DNA of 64,000 nt from Corythucha ciliata (GCA_038030265.1 CM075942.1:46838751-46902750); one strand, 5' to 3'; counted from the stretch's first letter, positions 11,601 through 23,873 are shown. The notes: generated from the sequence alone by a model not told the origin. Numbers and translations are program-made.

Positions 11601-13385
11601 GGTAGATTTTTAGCTGCGACTGTAAATCCCTCTCCTCCGCTGCGCAAACATGTGGACTCGACTCGATTCTCCACATAGTTATCGAAATTGCAGGTGGCCA
11701 CGTATACGCATGATGCTTGTAAAACATCGAAATTTAAATGGGGCGCACATCTTCTGACACGAAATTGAAAAAGTGTGGTGTCGTGTTGGCGGACACAAAT
11801 AATCATAACTTTATATAAATTCTTTATAACTTTATTATAAATTCCTCGGGGGTTGCAGCCGCTCGAGTGAGGTTCGTTGGGTCTGCTCGCCTGCCCTAAA
11901 ACCATACGATTTTTAATTTGTTAGCATTCCGAGAATCCAGACATCCCCCCCCCCCCATTCCTTCTAGACTCGCTACTTGTGCTGTGTTGGGATGGAATGG
12001 TAGGTTGTTAGTGGCTTTAGTGGTTTTCAGCCTCAACATCGATTTAGCCCCCCCCCCCCGCTCTGTCTACAACTCATCACTCTCAATTAAAATATACGGG
12101 TGAAAGGTGGGGTATTAATGTCCCGTTATAAAATGTTTACTTGCGGCTTCCCGTTTTACCCATTATTTGTCTTTTACCGTTTTCGCCTGTTCTCAGGTCG
12201 TTAAATGAGCGCGTTATAGCACTCCTTCGTGTATGTATGTCTAGCGAAACGGGCTTCCCCCTTTCCACATACAAAGCGCATAAATAAATCAACAGACGGA
12301 CTACTGTTGCACGATGTTATTTCAGATAATATTCCCATAATTTTTTAATTGTCATAGCGCCCTATAGGGCGTCTAGTACCTCTACAGGTGATGGTTTCCC
12401 GTCAATAATATGAAGCACCTATCTCGTACCTCAAATTTAAAATTTTGTTGAGAGGACAGCAGAGCTTAGACGCATAATTTTACGGGATGAGTCAGAAATG
12501 TTTAATAAACTCATACTTATTCACCACTTCCAGCACAATAAAGGGAAATTTTCTTCCCGCGAAATAAGATGATTGATCGTGCAAGTATCAAAATTAAACG
12601 TTTACCTTCAATGTTTACCGACTCCATGTAACCTTTGTTGTGTATTGTATTTGTGCCATGATAGTCTCCGTAAATAAACACGTCAGTAAAAACTGATGGA
12701 TTTGTGCCATCGGCATATATCCCAGGACGTGATTCTCAAAAAATTAGACCAGGACGACTTCTGTAACCCCAATGTTTCGATAACTAAATAGGTATAGTTA
12801 TTTTTCAGCTTTTCGTCCTTTATAAGATGAAATCCTTAGGACAATACAACAAAAGGGCTTAGTTCAGTCTCCTTTTCGGCCTACAAGAGGCACTTGGTCC
12901 TGGCTCCCCTTCGCTCAGACAAAATTAGGCCGAGTACTCAAATGGATAAAACTAAGTAGGCATTATTATTCGGTTTGTTCCAACGTGTCCACCCGTTGAA
13001 ATCGTTTGAGAATCATTTGTCATTTGTAAAAAGCACATCCATTGCGATAATGATTCTCGCACGGTTCCGAACGAATTAATTTTGGCATAACTTTGATGAG
13101 GTTTATCTTGGAAACTACTGTACCTCCGAATCCCGCTTTGAACTCGCTTTGATGGAAACGTCTAATTCGAAAAGTTACTTCGTAATCACTACCGAAAACA
13201 GGCCGGTTTAGCGAAAAAGTGTCAAAAAATCACAAAAAGTTCAAAAATTTCGCAGTTTTTCTATAATTGAATGGTGATCCCGCGATGTTTTTCGAGGTCA
13301 AAAAGTCATACCTACACCACCCAAGACAACTTGGAACCAAAAAATCATCAATGGGGGTGCTATTATGACCCCCATTTTTATTGCT
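11601..13385. other. Gene-free, nothing recognised
   Basis: No supported gene. C-runs occur near 11945-11956 and 12050-12060. Confidence 0.35.
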
Positions 13386-13640
13386 TATTTTGCAGAACTA
13401 AAGCCCGCGAATATGTTATTTTAAAAAGAGCCGACCCCTCTGAAGTGACTTTTAAAGAGCCACACCCGCGATCCCGCGAAAATTGGACATTTAAATTAGC
13501 CAAACCCCCAAAATGGATGTTCTAAAGAGCAAAAATTGACTTTTGAGAGTGCTAATGCCATCAACTTTGACTTTTGAAAGTCCTAAACCCGCCATGTTGG
13601 GCATTTATCAAATTGGTTTTCGAAAGATCTAGGCAGGGTT
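13386..13640 (+). repeat. Degenerate tandem array, family C
   Basis: Six or so units with AAAGAGCC, AACCCGCG/AACCCCC and GACTTTT(G)A words at about 36-40 bp spacing, as at 1-240. Confidence 0.55.
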
Positions 13641-13994
13641 GCCAGATAATAAGATGTTCATCCCGCACCTATGCATGAATAGTCCAAAAACCGCGAAGAT
13701 TCACCTTCCTCAAAAACACCACACTCCAAATTTAAACCGTGAAATTTGACAGAGAAGGAAATTCTTAATTCGCTAATAACCCTAGAATACCGAAGCTTCG
13801 AGTAGCTCGCCCTATTTGCATGATTTGCAGCTGAAATAACGTCCATTACCCAGACATGCGTCATAAACGTGTAATGTTGCAAATGATGTCTTGGGGAAAA
13901 AACTGTTTATATTATACGGCGAGGCAAGGCAAACACGTACATATTTAAAACGAAAGTTTTGTTCCGACAGTAGCCTGTCGAGTAAAGTGCATTT

Positions 13995-14314
13995 CATTTA
14001 TCCGAGTCATCGTATAAGTTTGAATGAGATCAGCATATTACAAATAATGAAATTCAGGCCGCGATAGAAATTCAAAATCAACTGTAAAAAAAAGTCTAAG
14101 GCTGATGGGGCTGGAATTTCCCCTCGCAATCTCGACCATAACTAGACTTCAGTATGCAGAACATGCCTACAATGTACCTGGCGCAGGAGGCTAGGCTAGA
14201 CACAATTTAAAATTCACTCCACAAGACAGGAGCCCTTCTAAATCGTTCCAAGTCGTTCATCCCAACAGTTCGGCGTGTCTTTTTTTGCCTCCAATCGTGA
14301 CAGGATTACGTAAT

Positions 14315-14351
<37 letters not shown>

Positions 14352-14454
14352 TTTTTATAAAATTTATTTTGAATTTCTATCGGGGCCTGAATTTCATTAT
14401 TTGTAATATGTTGATCTCATTCAAACTTATACGATGACCGGAGACCGGATAAAT
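13995..14454. repeat. Inverted repeat with about 85-bp arms
   Basis: The arm at 13995-14079 (through GTATAAGTTTGAATGAGATC) is reverse-complementary to 14366-14454. The spacer includes a T-run of over 30 at 14319-14349. Probably a fold-back or MITE remnant; no target duplication identified. Confidence 0.65.
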
Positions 14455-14573
14455 GGTGGATGACCGAATAAATTAAATTCACTTGACCCGACTGGGTTTC
14501 TGAAACGTCCAAATTAGAACAAATTGGATGTAGGGAGCTATGCGCTATCCAATTGCCGGGCTGAGGAGACCTG

Positions 14574-14942
14574 GGAGCCTGTTCTGTGAAGTTAGCAACA
14601 GTCAAAACGACAGTTGATAGCGACAGTCGATTGTAGTGTTGTTATCAACAGAAGATTGAGCCCAGAGCCCAGAGATTGTGAGGTTCTCTAATTGCTAGTA
14701 TTTTTGTCCTTATGTAGCACTGAGACTTCTTCAGTCATAGCCGACAGATCGGGACACCTATTTGAACGGAGTCCGATCGGATGGTTCGTTGTATCCAAAT
14801 ATATTCATTATTGTTTAAGGAAGCTCGTTCTGACAGAACACCAACACACAAAACGATCTCGACATGTAGAAAACGACTGTTGATAACAACTCTACAATCG
14901 AACTGTCGTTTTGACTGTTGTTAACTTTACAGAACAGGCCCC
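14574..14942. mobile_element. 369-bp MITE with CTG flanks
   Basis: Terminal inverted repeats of 40 bp or more begin GGRGCCTGTTCTGTRAAGTT. Both sides are flanked by CTG (14571-14573 and 14943-14945). A second inner pair of inverted sequences (GACTGTTGATAACAAC-like) lies further in. Superfamily uncertain. Confidence 0.75.
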
Positions 14943-14972
14943 CTGATCAGGTACCAGTGTAGAGTACTGCGG

Positions 14973-15120
14973 GGAAGTTCCGCACAACCGTACAATCTTC
15001 TTTTTTCATATTTCACCCCTAAAATAACTGTAAAACGCACATAAACTTTTACCTTGAAAATTCACACTCTTTCGACCCCTTATTTATGAAAGCAAGATCG
15101 TACGGTTGTGCGGAATTTCC
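14973..15120. mobile_element. 148-bp inverted-repeat element
   Basis: Arms of 32 bp (14973-15004 and 15089-15120) share TTCCGCACAACCGTAC with few mismatches. No clear target duplication. MITE-like. Confidence 0.6.
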
Positions 15121-15525
15121 TGAAGATTTAAATGAGCCCTTGAAATCTATTATTGGTGCAGAAATACGGCGATAATTTACGTAACGCGGAGTAGGCGAGG
15201 TATGATTGGAGGGGGGTCGAGGAAACACATCACTCTGCTCTTCCTGCAGTCATTAGGTCTGTCCAACCTACCCTAGAGTTTGAACCGTAACCGACCAATA
15301 AAAACCAACAAAATCTACCAATACAACGCAATGGATTTGATTGTTACTCTGGTAAAATGGTTCCGAAGGAGTTCAATATGGGTAGGTTGGCCTCCTTGGC
15401 GACGCTCATGAATTTCAGTTGAAATGAACGGAAAAATGGAAAATGCACGATTTCCGGAGGCAACTTCATGGCTATTATATAAAATTGAGAAAATACGCTA
15501 TACATAACTCACAGCTGGTTATAAT
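15121..15525. other. Gene-free, nothing recognised
   Basis: No supported exon, repeat or border. Confidence 0.35.
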
Positions 15526-15746
15526 GTCAAAACATCTCTAATTCGTGATTAAAATAGTGAAAACCCCTGATTCCCGATTAAAATTGATAAACAGCGCTAA
15601 TTCATTGCTATTAGAGTTGAAAAATCGCTAACACTATCACTAGTCTCTTCAAAAACATCGATTCTAAGCTGAAATTGAGAAAAACGGCTAATTCGCGGCT
15701 GAAATTGAGAAAACGTTAAATAACGGATAACATAGTGAAAACCCTT
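15526..15746 (+). repeat. Family A array, left piece, broken by a transposon
   Basis: Forward family A units (CGCTAATTCATTGCT, GGCTAATTCGCGGCTGAAATTGAG and similar). The array stops at the CTT target site of the element at 15747 and resumes at 20286. Confidence 0.65.
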
Positions 15747-16499
15747 TAGTCCAGTCAACGTATGATTCTAGAAGGAATGAACGAAAGCAGTAATTTTCAC
15801 TCCGGAACCATGTTTGGACTAGTTAGGAGGTAAACATACTAAAAGTCCCCACCCCTAGGAGGTGAGCCCGAGTGGGGGGAGCACAAATAAGGTACAATTT
15901 TTCGGATTTTCTCTGATATCTCGATAACAGAGCATCGTAGGCAAAACTTTTCTGATAACCAATTAAAGCTGACATAAACATCAGAAACTTTTGTCACATG
16001 CATGTTTCACTAATTCCAAACCGTTCTCGAAATACATGCCCCGCAAAAGTAAAAATGTCCGAAAAAAATATTTGTATTCCATGTTTTCCGTTGAACATTC
16101 TTTTATATTGTCTAAACCGTTTATCCTAGGAGAAAGCCCTCGGGAAGGAAGTTTTAGAGGGTTTAATTATCTTTGGAAATTGTGAATACATAAACAAATT
16201 TATATTGAACAGGTCGAACGTTATACGAGTTTTAAAAATGTTGGCCAATTTCACCTTTTTTGGTTGAACTGTTTCCAATCCATATTTTTCTATAGACATT
16301 TGTAGACAATCAACATGTACAGTGTAGTTTCATGTACAGCCCCCCCCCCCTCGTACATGCAATGTACATTCGTGTTAAACGTCTCTGCCTTTTATCAGTT
16401 CATTTCAAGGGGTGATGAGCCGCGGGAAAGTTGATTGGTGGAGGGGGGATTGCGTAATCGAACAGTGGACCAACGCCGCACGGGGATTACGTACCAAAA

Positions 16500-16860
16500 C
16501 TGTCCAGTAAAAGTCCGATGATCTTACTATATTCCAGGAATTTCGGAATTTCACCATTCTTGTATTTCTAGTGGTATAAGGAGGGTTAGGTCTCGACAAT
16601 GTCTGTTTAAGCGTTGCATTCAGTTTAAACGATTTTGTATTCAAAATACCAAAAATTCCGATTGGAGTTTAAGCTCCTAAGCTCAGCTTGGAGAACAGAA
16701 CTTCAAGCCCATGTGTTCGGCCCGGGCCTACGTCCGAATTTCATGAATCATTATTTGAACTTTAACGAATTCGCTGGTGAACGCTAGGATTCACTGGTAA
16801 ATGCTAAGATTTACCAGCCGTCGGTCTTTCACATACGTATTTTTATGTTCTGCTCACGCT
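16500..16860 (+). repeat. Dispersed repeat, related to 28030-28250
   Basis: Shares TAAAAGTCCGAYGAT at its left and GGTAAATGCTAAGATTTACC plus CGTCGGTCTT at its right with the copy at 28030-28250, in the same orientation. The second word is itself a small hairpin (GGTAAAT/ATTTACC). Confidence 0.6.
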
Positions 16861-17429
16861 GAACGTAAATTTAGCAGGTATATGAAAAGTATGAACATAT
16901 CAGATTAACTCAAATAATAAACCATTCCACTTATGAGGGGAGGAAGATTTAAACCCGTTGTTCGTCCAGGTCATTAGTCCCTTGAGGCGACTGGCACTAA
17001 AACTGTATCAGTGTCATCATCATCATCGCCCTTTTCCTGATCGTCGTCAAGTGGCTCCTATTGACGCATCTCCCGTAGCAGCTTCGCAGATGTTGAAGCA
17101 TGACATCGATGCCTTCCTGCATCCAAATTTTCACCGACGAAATAATATAAGATTGAGGGTATAGTATACCGGTGCAGTGGAGCAGGTTGCTTGGTTCGAA
17201 TGGGAACCAGGTGGTTGTTGCTGCACTGAGAAAAAAAATGGGCACTTTCTCTGTTAAATTCAACCGAGAATTCTCTGTTAAACGGTAGCACCCGAGACGA
17301 GGTCGGTACATTTAACCGATATGGCACATCTAGGTTCATGTCAAACTCTGTAAGTACGCATCTCGGTAAAATCGAATTTCGAGGTAACGGAGAATAATGG
17401 TGTATTCTACAGAGACTTTCTCCTACCAT

Positions 17430-17590
17430 TCTCGGTCATATGAACAGAGAAGGATTGCTCATTTAACGTAGATCCCTCGGTGTAATCTACAGACTAAGTC
17501 AGTACATTACACGTACCACTCTCTGTCATATCAACAGAGAAGGATTGCTCATTTAACGTAGATCTCTTCGTGTATTTTGCAGAGCCAATA
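17430..17590 (+). repeat. Duplicated subterminal unit inside the CACTG element
   Basis: Two copies of a unit containing AACAGAGAAGGATTGCTCAT and TTTAACGTAGATC, about 90 bp apart (17443 and 17533). Likely subterminal repeats used in transposase binding. Confidence 0.6.
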
Positions 17591-17973
17591 AGTGCTGTAG
17601 GTCAAAAAATGCCAGCAAAAAAAATGCACCAAAATTATAATAATAATAAGTTATTTTTATTAAACAATGTTCACTGACAAGCGTGATGGCAAAAGGAGAA
17701 ACGTATCACAAAAATTTCCATAAATATTTAATAACATTAATTAACAAAAAAATGCAAGCTTACTTTAGCTTATTTATTTATTTTATAGCGCAATATTCAA
17801 GCTATTGAATTTGATATTGTTGTATAATATATGAATTAACTGATGCAGCAGGTGTGACAGTTTTTGGAAAAGGAAATTTAAGTGCTTGCAAGCTGAAATA
17901 ATGAGTTTTGACTTCCCGTTTGACAAAATGGCTCTGATAAATGTTACGAAGTAATGATAAGTTATCTTCTTAC

Positions 17974-18369
17974 CGTCGTTGGCAAGAGCTTGAATTTCAG
18001 TGAAGCTTTTGCGGTGCTCGGGCCTGCTCAATACGAGACGTTTTCGAGCTTCTGCCACGATCCGATCACCGTACTTCAAGAGTCCTTGCATCAACGCGAA
18101 GTCTGGGGCTTCTGGCGCAAGCCTCCTAAAGTCAGAGTCCACCTTAAAAAATGAAAAACATTCATGCTTGGTTTTTATTGCGTTGGACTAACATCCTAAA
18201 AACCTTAAAAGGTCCAAGTATGAAACAAATGACGGCGTGGTCATCGATATGTTCCACCGTTTCGAAAATGAGCTCCTCCAGGCCTCTCGAAGAATCTCAG
18301 AAGCACTCAAACCATTGAAGCCAGTAATCAGTTCCAAAGTTGCGTCATTGGTCACTTCTGGTGACAATT
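17974..18369 (-). CDS. Candidate two-exon coding fragment inside the CACTG element
   Basis: Minus-strand exon a (18369-18204) is open for 54 codons (LSPEVTNDATLELITGFNG near its start). After a 78-bp intron, exon b (18125-17974) stays in frame (RRLAPEAPDFALMQGLLKYG) and ends at a good GTAAG donor. An acceptor at 18143 would lengthen exon b but breaks the joined frame. Composition is protein-like rather than random. No domain was recognised. It could be an element-encoded protein or a captured host fragment. A start codon and terminal exon were not found. Confidence 0.4.
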
Positions 18370-20285
18370 CTATTAAACAATAAATAGAATTTACTAGACT
18401 AAAGGCAAATAATTCAACACCATGAAAAGGTTTTTCTATAGGAGAAATATTTAAGATAATAACTGACAGGACAACAAAATCACAAACGGAAGTAGCTTCA
18501 TGCCAAAATGAATTTATAAATCACGTTAATAAAAAGTAAAAAAACAACTTTTGAACCACATACCTTTGAGAAGATGATCGTTTTTTGAAATCCACAAAAA
18601 AAAGATAAATAATCGCAATAATAATATATTATACTTATTAAACTCACGATACTAAACGACAAGCACGCTTCACTTCACCCAACACAAGACTAATAATGAA
18701 CGCGACCTATGGTACGCTGAGCCCTTTCCTCCCCACTATATTTTGTTTTCAACACATATTCCATCGAGAAATGACAAGCTATTACAGAGAAGAGGGATAT
18801 TTAACCGAGTTGGCCTCGGTTAAATATTTTGCTCTGCCGATTTAACAGAGTTAGTAAGGTTGTTTAACAGAGTTGGTAAGGTGATTTAACAGAGTTGGTC
18901 TGTACTGAAAAGTGTTGATTCAACGTAGACAAATTTGTAGTCTGCCTCGTACCGATTTGTCAAGATATTACTTTTTATTATGTAGACAATTTATGAACTT
19001 GTCGAAATATGAAAACATCCTTACGGAAGTGCACGGTCCCCCGATGCAACTGCGTGACAAAGTTTCCTTTGAAGGAAAAGAGGAAGAGGGAAGAAAAAGA
19101 GATCACAACCCAAGCAACTGAGTGAACGGAAAATTTTGAAATAATGTGAACTACCATTTCTTAAGTTTGCCTTAGAAAAATCTTATTTTGGCAAAAGAGT
19201 CGCATGATTGGATGACAATGAGGGCCCTACTTTCGAGACACTGAAATAATCGAGCAAAAGTTCTACAAATACACTCCGCCAGCTGCCGGACTGTTTTTTG
19301 TAGTTAACAGAGTAGGTCCGTTGATTAGCATACTTTTGAAAACAGAGTACCAGTTGTTTTCACATAGTACCGCTGAGAATATCGGTTAAAGGCAGAAAAA
19401 CCACCAGAGACCATTTTTCTCAGTGATGTTCTGATCCCATCCCCAGTTTTAGGGCTCAATGCATTTCCAAACGAAATTTGAGGCCGTAAACCCGGACACT
19501 GTGCTCTTGGGTGACTCCCTCGGTTAGTGGAAGGGATGAAATGCCTGGTTTTATGATCGACGCAGACTTTAGGAAGCATTAGAGACGATGGGTGTTGAGG
19601 GAGGTATCCATCTGGTTTGCACCGTACCAGCTTAAAAAGCACCTGTTTCCCATATTCCTGAGCTGGTAAAGCAGTGTGTATTCACACTCCAGGTGTTTTC
19701 CTTTCCATACCTGTCTCTCAGCTTGCCCTTTCATGAAGTTTCACAACAGTTCAACCAAAAAAGGTGAAATTGGCCAACATTTTTAAAACTCGTATAACGT
19801 TTGACTTGTTCAATATAAATTTGTTTATGTATTCACAATTTCCAAAGATAATTAAATCCTCTAAAACTTCCTTCCCGAGGGCTTTCTCCTAGGATAAACG
19901 GTTTAGACGATATAAAAGAATGTTCAACGGAAAACGTGGAATAAAAATATTTTTTTCGGACATTTTTACTTTTGCGGGGCATGTATTTCGAGAACGGTTA
20001 GGAATTAGTGAAACATGCATATGACAAAAGTTTCTGATATTCATGTCAGCGTTAATTGGTTATAACAAAAGTTTTGCCTACGATGCTCTGTTTTCGAGAT
20101 ATCAGGGAAAATCCGAAAAATGGTACCTTCTTTGTGCTCCCCCCACTCGGGCTCACCTCCTATGGGTGGGGACTTTTAGTATGTTTACCTCCTAACTAGT
20201 CCAAACATGGTTCCGGAGTGAAAATTTCTGCTTTCGCTCATTCCCTCTAGACCACCTTTTTGAACACTCGTTTACTGGACTACTT

Positions 20286-20472
20286 ATAAAATTCCTGTAA
20301 CTGAGAAAACGTTAATGCGCGCTTAAAAGTGAGAAAAACGAAAATTCGCTAATAAAATGGTTGATTAAAGTAAAAAGCTGGTCGTGTGAGTGAAAAAGGT
20401 CACTCGTGGCACGTGGCTGAAATTCAGAAAAAAAAAACGATAATTCACGGCTAAAATTGAGGAAGAGTGCTA
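20286..20472 (+). repeat. Family A array, middle piece
   Basis: Forward family A units continue immediately right of the CTT duplication at 20283-20285 and stop at the second CACTG element. Confidence 0.6.
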
Positions 20473-21696
20473 ATCTGAGAAAAAAAGTCGGTAAGCTCAC
20501 TCGGTTAGACCTGAAACTCGGTCGTTCTTACCGTGAAAACGGCTGGCTTAACCTGACTTTTTTAACCGTGTTAATTCGGTAGACACGGTTGAACAGGTAA
20601 ATATGGTCAACCTAACCGAATTCGAGCTAAGATCTGTAGAACCAACCGTGCAATTTAACATTTTAACCTTGTCTGTTAATACCGGAATAACCGAGTTGCT
20701 CATTCTAATGGACGTTGAACCAGCCTACTTACTAACGGTTAAGACTACCGAAACTCGGTTAAACAAAGGTCACATTTGTATGCGGCTCGTGCCGAGTGCG
20801 ATTGTTTCCCTCATGTCCATTGTCCATTGGTGGTTCAAAGAAGGGTAGGTTTAAGGATAAAATCCCCCCTCCCCACCTGAGCTAGTCTGTGGAACTGGAT
20901 CGGGCTTACAGTGAAAGGTCCCAGATCCACCATTGTTTTTGTCTTTTTATTGGTTTGTTCATCTTTATCAATTCTGGTTACTTATTGTAATTACTCTCTC
21001 TATTAATTCGGAAATTCATATTTATACATAATCGTGCTCAAAGCAGAAGCCCATTATCACTAGACCGCCTGGCCTTGGCTTGGAAAAAATAAATTCGGAG
21101 GGCACTGGGAGAATCTTCCGTAACTACGGATTACGATTGATTACGATCAGTCAAAGATTTTAAGTGTACTTATCTAGTTTTTACCCTTGTTTTTCTCCAT
21201 TCAGTGTTTTCTTACGATCAGAGATTATTCAGGCTCGTAAAATATTAAACACGCTTGAAAATGAAGCAATGTGCACTAGTGAGTGGAGTCTATGCAGCCA
21301 AACAAATGTATTCCCTCGTAAAATGAAGCATTTTAATAAGTTGCATAGACACCACACAACGCAAACATAGAGCTTGTGAACGGGCCTATAGAGAATTAAT
21401 GTTCTTATGTTCTTTTGTTCATTTTCATTCATTAGTAGTTAACTTGATTCATCCGTATCACCATGAATCCATGACACGATCACGCGGTAATAAAGACCAA
21501 TGATGGGCACAAAAAAAATAAAAAAAAAAAAATTAACGGTTGGGGAATTGGGGAGTAGGTGTGGATCACATTAGACAAAGATGGGCGGAGGGGCACAGGA
21601 CAGGACAGGAAGCAAGCCTCGAGATGCTTGTGTAGCAGAAAAAAAAAAGAGATGGCGCCCCGCAGCATGCTCAAGCTGACCAAGTCCCAACCTTGA

Positions 21697-22477
21697 AAGT
21701 CGGCTAGATACACAGAACACGGTCAGCACCAACCGTGTAGCAACTCCCTCCACCAAACAACCTCCTCCGAGGCTCCGACAAAGCATAATAATTCCTCTGT
21801 TTCCTCTCCCTCGCTATTCATTCTGGGTTCTGCGTTTGGGATAGAAACTAGAAAGTGTGCTTTTGTCAGTCACGTAAATTTTATTGAAAACTTGCAATTC
21901 CAATGTTTAGAGTGTACCAATTTTTTTCTGCCTAAATTTGGTAAAGAGGAAGCAAACGGTTTACTTCGTTCATGGCCTGTCCGAAGACGTCTAATCGACA
22001 AAATCACTGGTAAGTAGATACATGATTAATTTGTAACAGTGCACGATTAATTTTATTTCGATGGTTTCTGGTATTTGACTAATTTTTCAATAGTGGGTTT
22101 TCAATGGGAACACTCTCATCTCAATACATTTAGACGATGTTAGATTTGGTGGGAAAGGCAGGGGTATTATTTATCTGGTATAACGCGTTGAGCGGCGCGG
22201 CGCTACACCAACGATTTTGTTGAATTTTAATTTTATTTAATCTTGGAAGTTTTCTATTTTGTCTTCTTTAATATGTGTTGAAAACTCCACATACACTATT
22301 TCTTCCTTCTACACTACCACAGCAAACCTGTCCAAGGTGAACTCCAAAGCGTGGGTCGGTTTCTGCATCGCATACGTTTTCTCGCCTCTCTCGCCTAAGT
22401 TTACTAGTGAGGAAAGAAGAAGAGAAAAATATAATAACAAAAGAAACCTAGATAAAATAACCGACTACTGTTGTTGA
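21697..22477 (+). CDS. Candidate two-exon coding region inside the second CACTG element
   Basis: An open frame of 104 codons with no stop (21697-22009) ends at a strong donor (CTG/GTAAGT). The acceptor at 22321-22322 rejoins it in frame for 51 codons to TGA at 22477. The first part includes QCLECTNFFLPKFGKEEANG, with a CxxC pair. The exon may start at 21846, after a pyrimidine-rich stretch and AG. The second exon ends in a lysine/arginine-rich stretch. No start ATG is visible. No family was recognised; it may be transposon-encoded or a captured exon. Confidence 0.4.
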
Positions 22478-22942
22478 GTCTAGCACAGTTCTGTTGGAGT
22501 TCAGAAGGTTAGTTTGGCTGACTCAACGCGGCTGGCATCCCAAAGCATAGTGAGAAGGAGTATCAGATAAGTGAGGATTAAAACTACAACATTGTTTGCC
22601 TGACTGACATTTCAGAGGCGATCAAAATAGCAAAGTGAATTTGGTAAGATTAACGGAACAGGACTGGTACGAATAACTCAGCATAGTGGGATGGGTCAAC
22701 CGACACTTTACGGTCAAAATAACCGAGCAGTGTGGGTGGCCTTGACGTTATGTATTCGGTTGCTATAAACGAAAGATCGGTTGGAGCAGCAGTATTCATG
22801 TGGAACGAATGACAGATCAGACTAAGTTGTTCTAACTGTGAAGGCGGTAGAGATAACCGAATATTCGGTAGTCGCTCGTTAACCAAGCGTTCAGCTAAAA
22901 TAACCATGTTGAATTTTGACCGAGTCTACTCAGTCAACCTCG

Positions 22943-23077
22943 ATCAACCGAGCTAAGTCGGTCAGAGAGTTGCAACCGAGCAGACACGGTTATCAGGGAA
23001 CTAGGTCAATTAGACCTAGCATACTTCTAACCGTGTCTGCTCGGTTGCAACTCTCTGACCGACTTAGCTCGGTTGAT
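22943..23077. repeat. Perfect 50-bp inverted repeat
   Basis: Arms 22943-22992 and 23028-23077 are exact reverse complements with a 35-bp spacer. The spacer has its own small hairpin (CTAGGTC/GACCTAG). The arms contain AACCGAGC and CGGTTGCAACTC words shared with the surrounding element ends. Confidence 0.9.
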
Positions 23078-23112
23078 ATTGACCGATTATCTGTCGATTT
23101 TTTTTCTCAGTG

Positions 23113-23260
23113 ATACTGAAATCCATGGAAAGCGCTATTCACGGCTAATGGTCGTTCGCAGCTAAATTTGATAAAACACCAAATCGTGGTTTATGATGGA
23201 AATTAACCTCAAGTAAAAATTACAAAAAGCCGATGTTAAGTTATGTTTAGCGCTACGTAA
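23113..23260 (+). repeat. Family A array, right piece
   Basis: Forward family A words (GCGCTATTCACGGCTAA, CGCAGCTAAATTTGATAAAA) resume right after the CACTG element, completing the array split at 15746 and 20472. Confidence 0.5.
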
Positions 23261-23873
23261 AAATTATGTTTTTTGTTTATTAATAGAAAACGGAGGTTTC
23301 CACCCCACGGGCCATGATTTGTTTTGATCCACCACTGCCCTGAAAATCTCACATTAAAGCAACGCAGCCGAGACGAAAAAATGTTCACAGTCTCGCGCCC
23401 CGCATTATCTGTAACTAATCAGTTGAAAATGTTTTAAATTCGAGAGCAATCATGAGAAAGACGGGTGCGGAGACTAGAACAAATTAATTTTAATTTGCAG
23501 AATTAATTTACTTTTTATTTTTCAACTTCATAAGAAAGGGCTGCGGCTCAAAGTAGTGGGAGTTAATTTTCCCCTTCCCGCGAATGATGACGCCCGTGGG
23601 GTGGGGGGACGGTTAAGGGCGGGTTTCAGCTGGTTGGCGAGGCGGCACAGTCTGGGCCAGTTTCAAGGGGTGGCTCACCGGCGCGGGAGTACTGAATATA
23701 CAAGACCGTGATTTTATAAATAAAAAAAAAATCGTTTCCCGAGAAGTAAAGGTACGTTCCCCTACACAACTCAGCAAAATGGAATTTAAATAAATGAATA
23801 TAAAAAAAAAGAAATATTCGCTAAAAAAAAATTGTTGACAAAAAAACATTAATGAAGAATGCCGTGTGATCAC
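23261..23873. other. Gene-free, nothing recognised
   Basis: Likely intron or intergenic sequence beside the exon at 23874-23970. No further exon identified. Confidence 0.35.

Larger units (their letters stand above)
17224..19425. mobile_element. CACTG-ended DNA transposon, nested (copy 1)
   Basis: Termini are CACTGAGAAAAA (left) and its reverse complement TTTTTCTCAGTG (right). The flanking triplets are CTG and ATG, an imperfect 3-bp duplication. Subterminal zones hold repeated TTTAACAGAGTT and CTCTGTTAAA words, including a near-tandem run at 18835-18900. CACTG ends with subterminal repeats suit CACTA/EnSpm- or Chapaev-type elements; the choice is inference. It carries a possible two-exon gene on the minus strand. 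Confidence 0.7.
15747..20282. mobile_element. 4.5-kb transposon with about 0.5-kb terminal inverted repeats
   Basis: Ends begin TAGTCCAGTMAACG and are bracketed by CTT (15744-15746 and 20283-20285). The inverted arms extend from each end to about 16275 and 19743 with moderate divergence. A CACTG-ended element (17224-19425) is nested inside; without it the host element is about 2.3 kb. No transposase was recognised. The TAGnCCAG start and CTT duplication match the fold-back element at 56976-58974, suggesting one family. Confidence 0.75.
20473..23112. mobile_element. CACTG-ended DNA transposon (copy 2)
   Basis: The right end is TTTTTTCTCAGTG at 23112. The left end near 20473 reads CTGAGAAAAAAAGTCG with the first bases eroded. 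These match copy 1 at 17224-19425. Subterminal sequence is full of CTCGGTTA and AACCGAG words. It contains a perfect 50-bp inverted repeat near its right end and a candidate two-exon gene. The left border is less certain than the right. Confidence 0.6.

Noticed and set aside
16997..17429. Overlapping 104- and 123-codon minus-strand frames
   Set aside because: They span the border of the CACTG element at 17224 and overlap each other in different frames; no splice or domain support.
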